A stretch of 64,000 nucleotides of DNA, taken from Segatella baroniae B14. GTDB lineage: Bacteria > Bacteroidota > Bacteroidia > Bacteroidales > Bacteroidaceae. The notes under the pieces were generated by a model. That model searched no databases and was not told where the DNA came from. It was given only the letters and a program-made list of their open reading frames with translations. The DNA is taken from positions 1,080,610 through 1,144,609 of the forward strand of contig NZ_CP091800.1 of the NCBI RefSeq assembly GCF_022024235.1, read 5' to 3'. How positions within the stretch are numbered: position 1 is the first letter of the stretch; each line of letters begins with the position of its first letter. Of this stretch, positions 63,942 through 64,000 are shown piece by piece. A program made the translations under genes and the position numbers.

Positions 63942-64000
63942 TGAAAGAATATTAGAAGAAATTAAAGTTGATCTTCTAGCTGCAAGCAATCTATAGAAAC
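63942..64000 (+). repeat. Direct repeat, copy 2 (decayed copy of the ACT gene end)
   Basis: Matches 63541-63599 at 56 of 59 positions. The reading frame ends early at TAG where the gene reads TAT. The copy runs to the window edge, so its true end is unknown. Confidence 0.8.

Noticed and set aside
1..64000. CRISPR arrays, tRNA and rRNA genes
   Set aside because: No regularly spaced repeats, cloverleaf-like segments with CCA-type ends, or rRNA sequence were noticed by reading; a tRNAscan or barrnap run would be decisive.

Overview
The window looks like chromosomal DNA of a Prevotellaceae-type bacterium (Prevotella/Segatella or close kin; phylum Bacteroidota). The evidence is the pair of SusC/SusD loci, ECF sigma/anti-sigma and AraC regulators, OmpA/PorT-like barrels, DUF-type lipoproteins, and the Bacteroidota promoter pattern (TAnnTTTG at -7, often TTTG about 20 nt upstream at -33) in front of most genes. 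I see no rRNA, tRNA or CRISPR array.

Layout. 1-2.5 kb: a sugar isomerase of the L-fucose/L-arabinose isomerase family and a small secreted protein. 2.5-3.0 kb: an intergenic stretch full of inverted repeats. 3.0-12.2 kb: a tightly packed three-gene cassette made of a SNF2 helicase, a beta-class adenine DNA methyltransferase and a type III Res-like helicase with a PD-(D/E)XK nuclease end. This is very probably a restriction/anti-phage system, and its methyltransferase has an AT-rich, apparently swapped specificity domain. It is followed by two large palindromes and an AAA ATPase with a DUF234 nuclease-like tail.

14-24 kb: a GH2 glycosidase split by a one-base frameshift in a G tract, a small barrel protein, a TonB-dependent barrel, a tyrosine recombinase and a GH3 beta-glucosidase. 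24-32.5 kb: a retropepsin-like protein, a hypothetical protein, a DUF5020 channel-like protein and a giant alpha-2-macroglobulin. 32.7-48.5 kb: two SusC/SusD glycan-uptake loci flanking a PurF-like protein without its catalytic cysteine and an AraC regulator. The second locus ends in a six-hairpin-toroid protein whose signal peptide is out of frame across an A7 tract.

48.8-57 kb: a methyltransferase, an exonuclease-BRCT protein, an orphan TPR sensor kinase, a probable new structured RNA, an ECF sigma factor with a membrane/barrel partner, a DUF4840-type lipoprotein and a thioesterase. 57.3-63.6 kb: a coherent aromatic-acid module (aminotransferase, IorB, IorA, omega-amidase; divergently PaaK and an ACT-domain protein). 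It would interconvert arylacetates, arylacetyl-CoA, arylpyruvates and aromatic amino acids. The last 400 bases hold a duplicated end of the ACT gene around a fragment of a 5'-nucleotidase gene.

The candidates for undescribed biology are the helicase-methyltransferase-helicase/nuclease cassette and two promoter-plus-terminator intergenic transcripts (minus strand, about 53.5-53.7 kb and 40.0-40.2 kb). Others are the homopolymer-controlled secretion signal at 43.3 kb and the alpha-2-macroglobulin carrying a SusC-like domain. All functional statements are read from sequence alone, without database searches.
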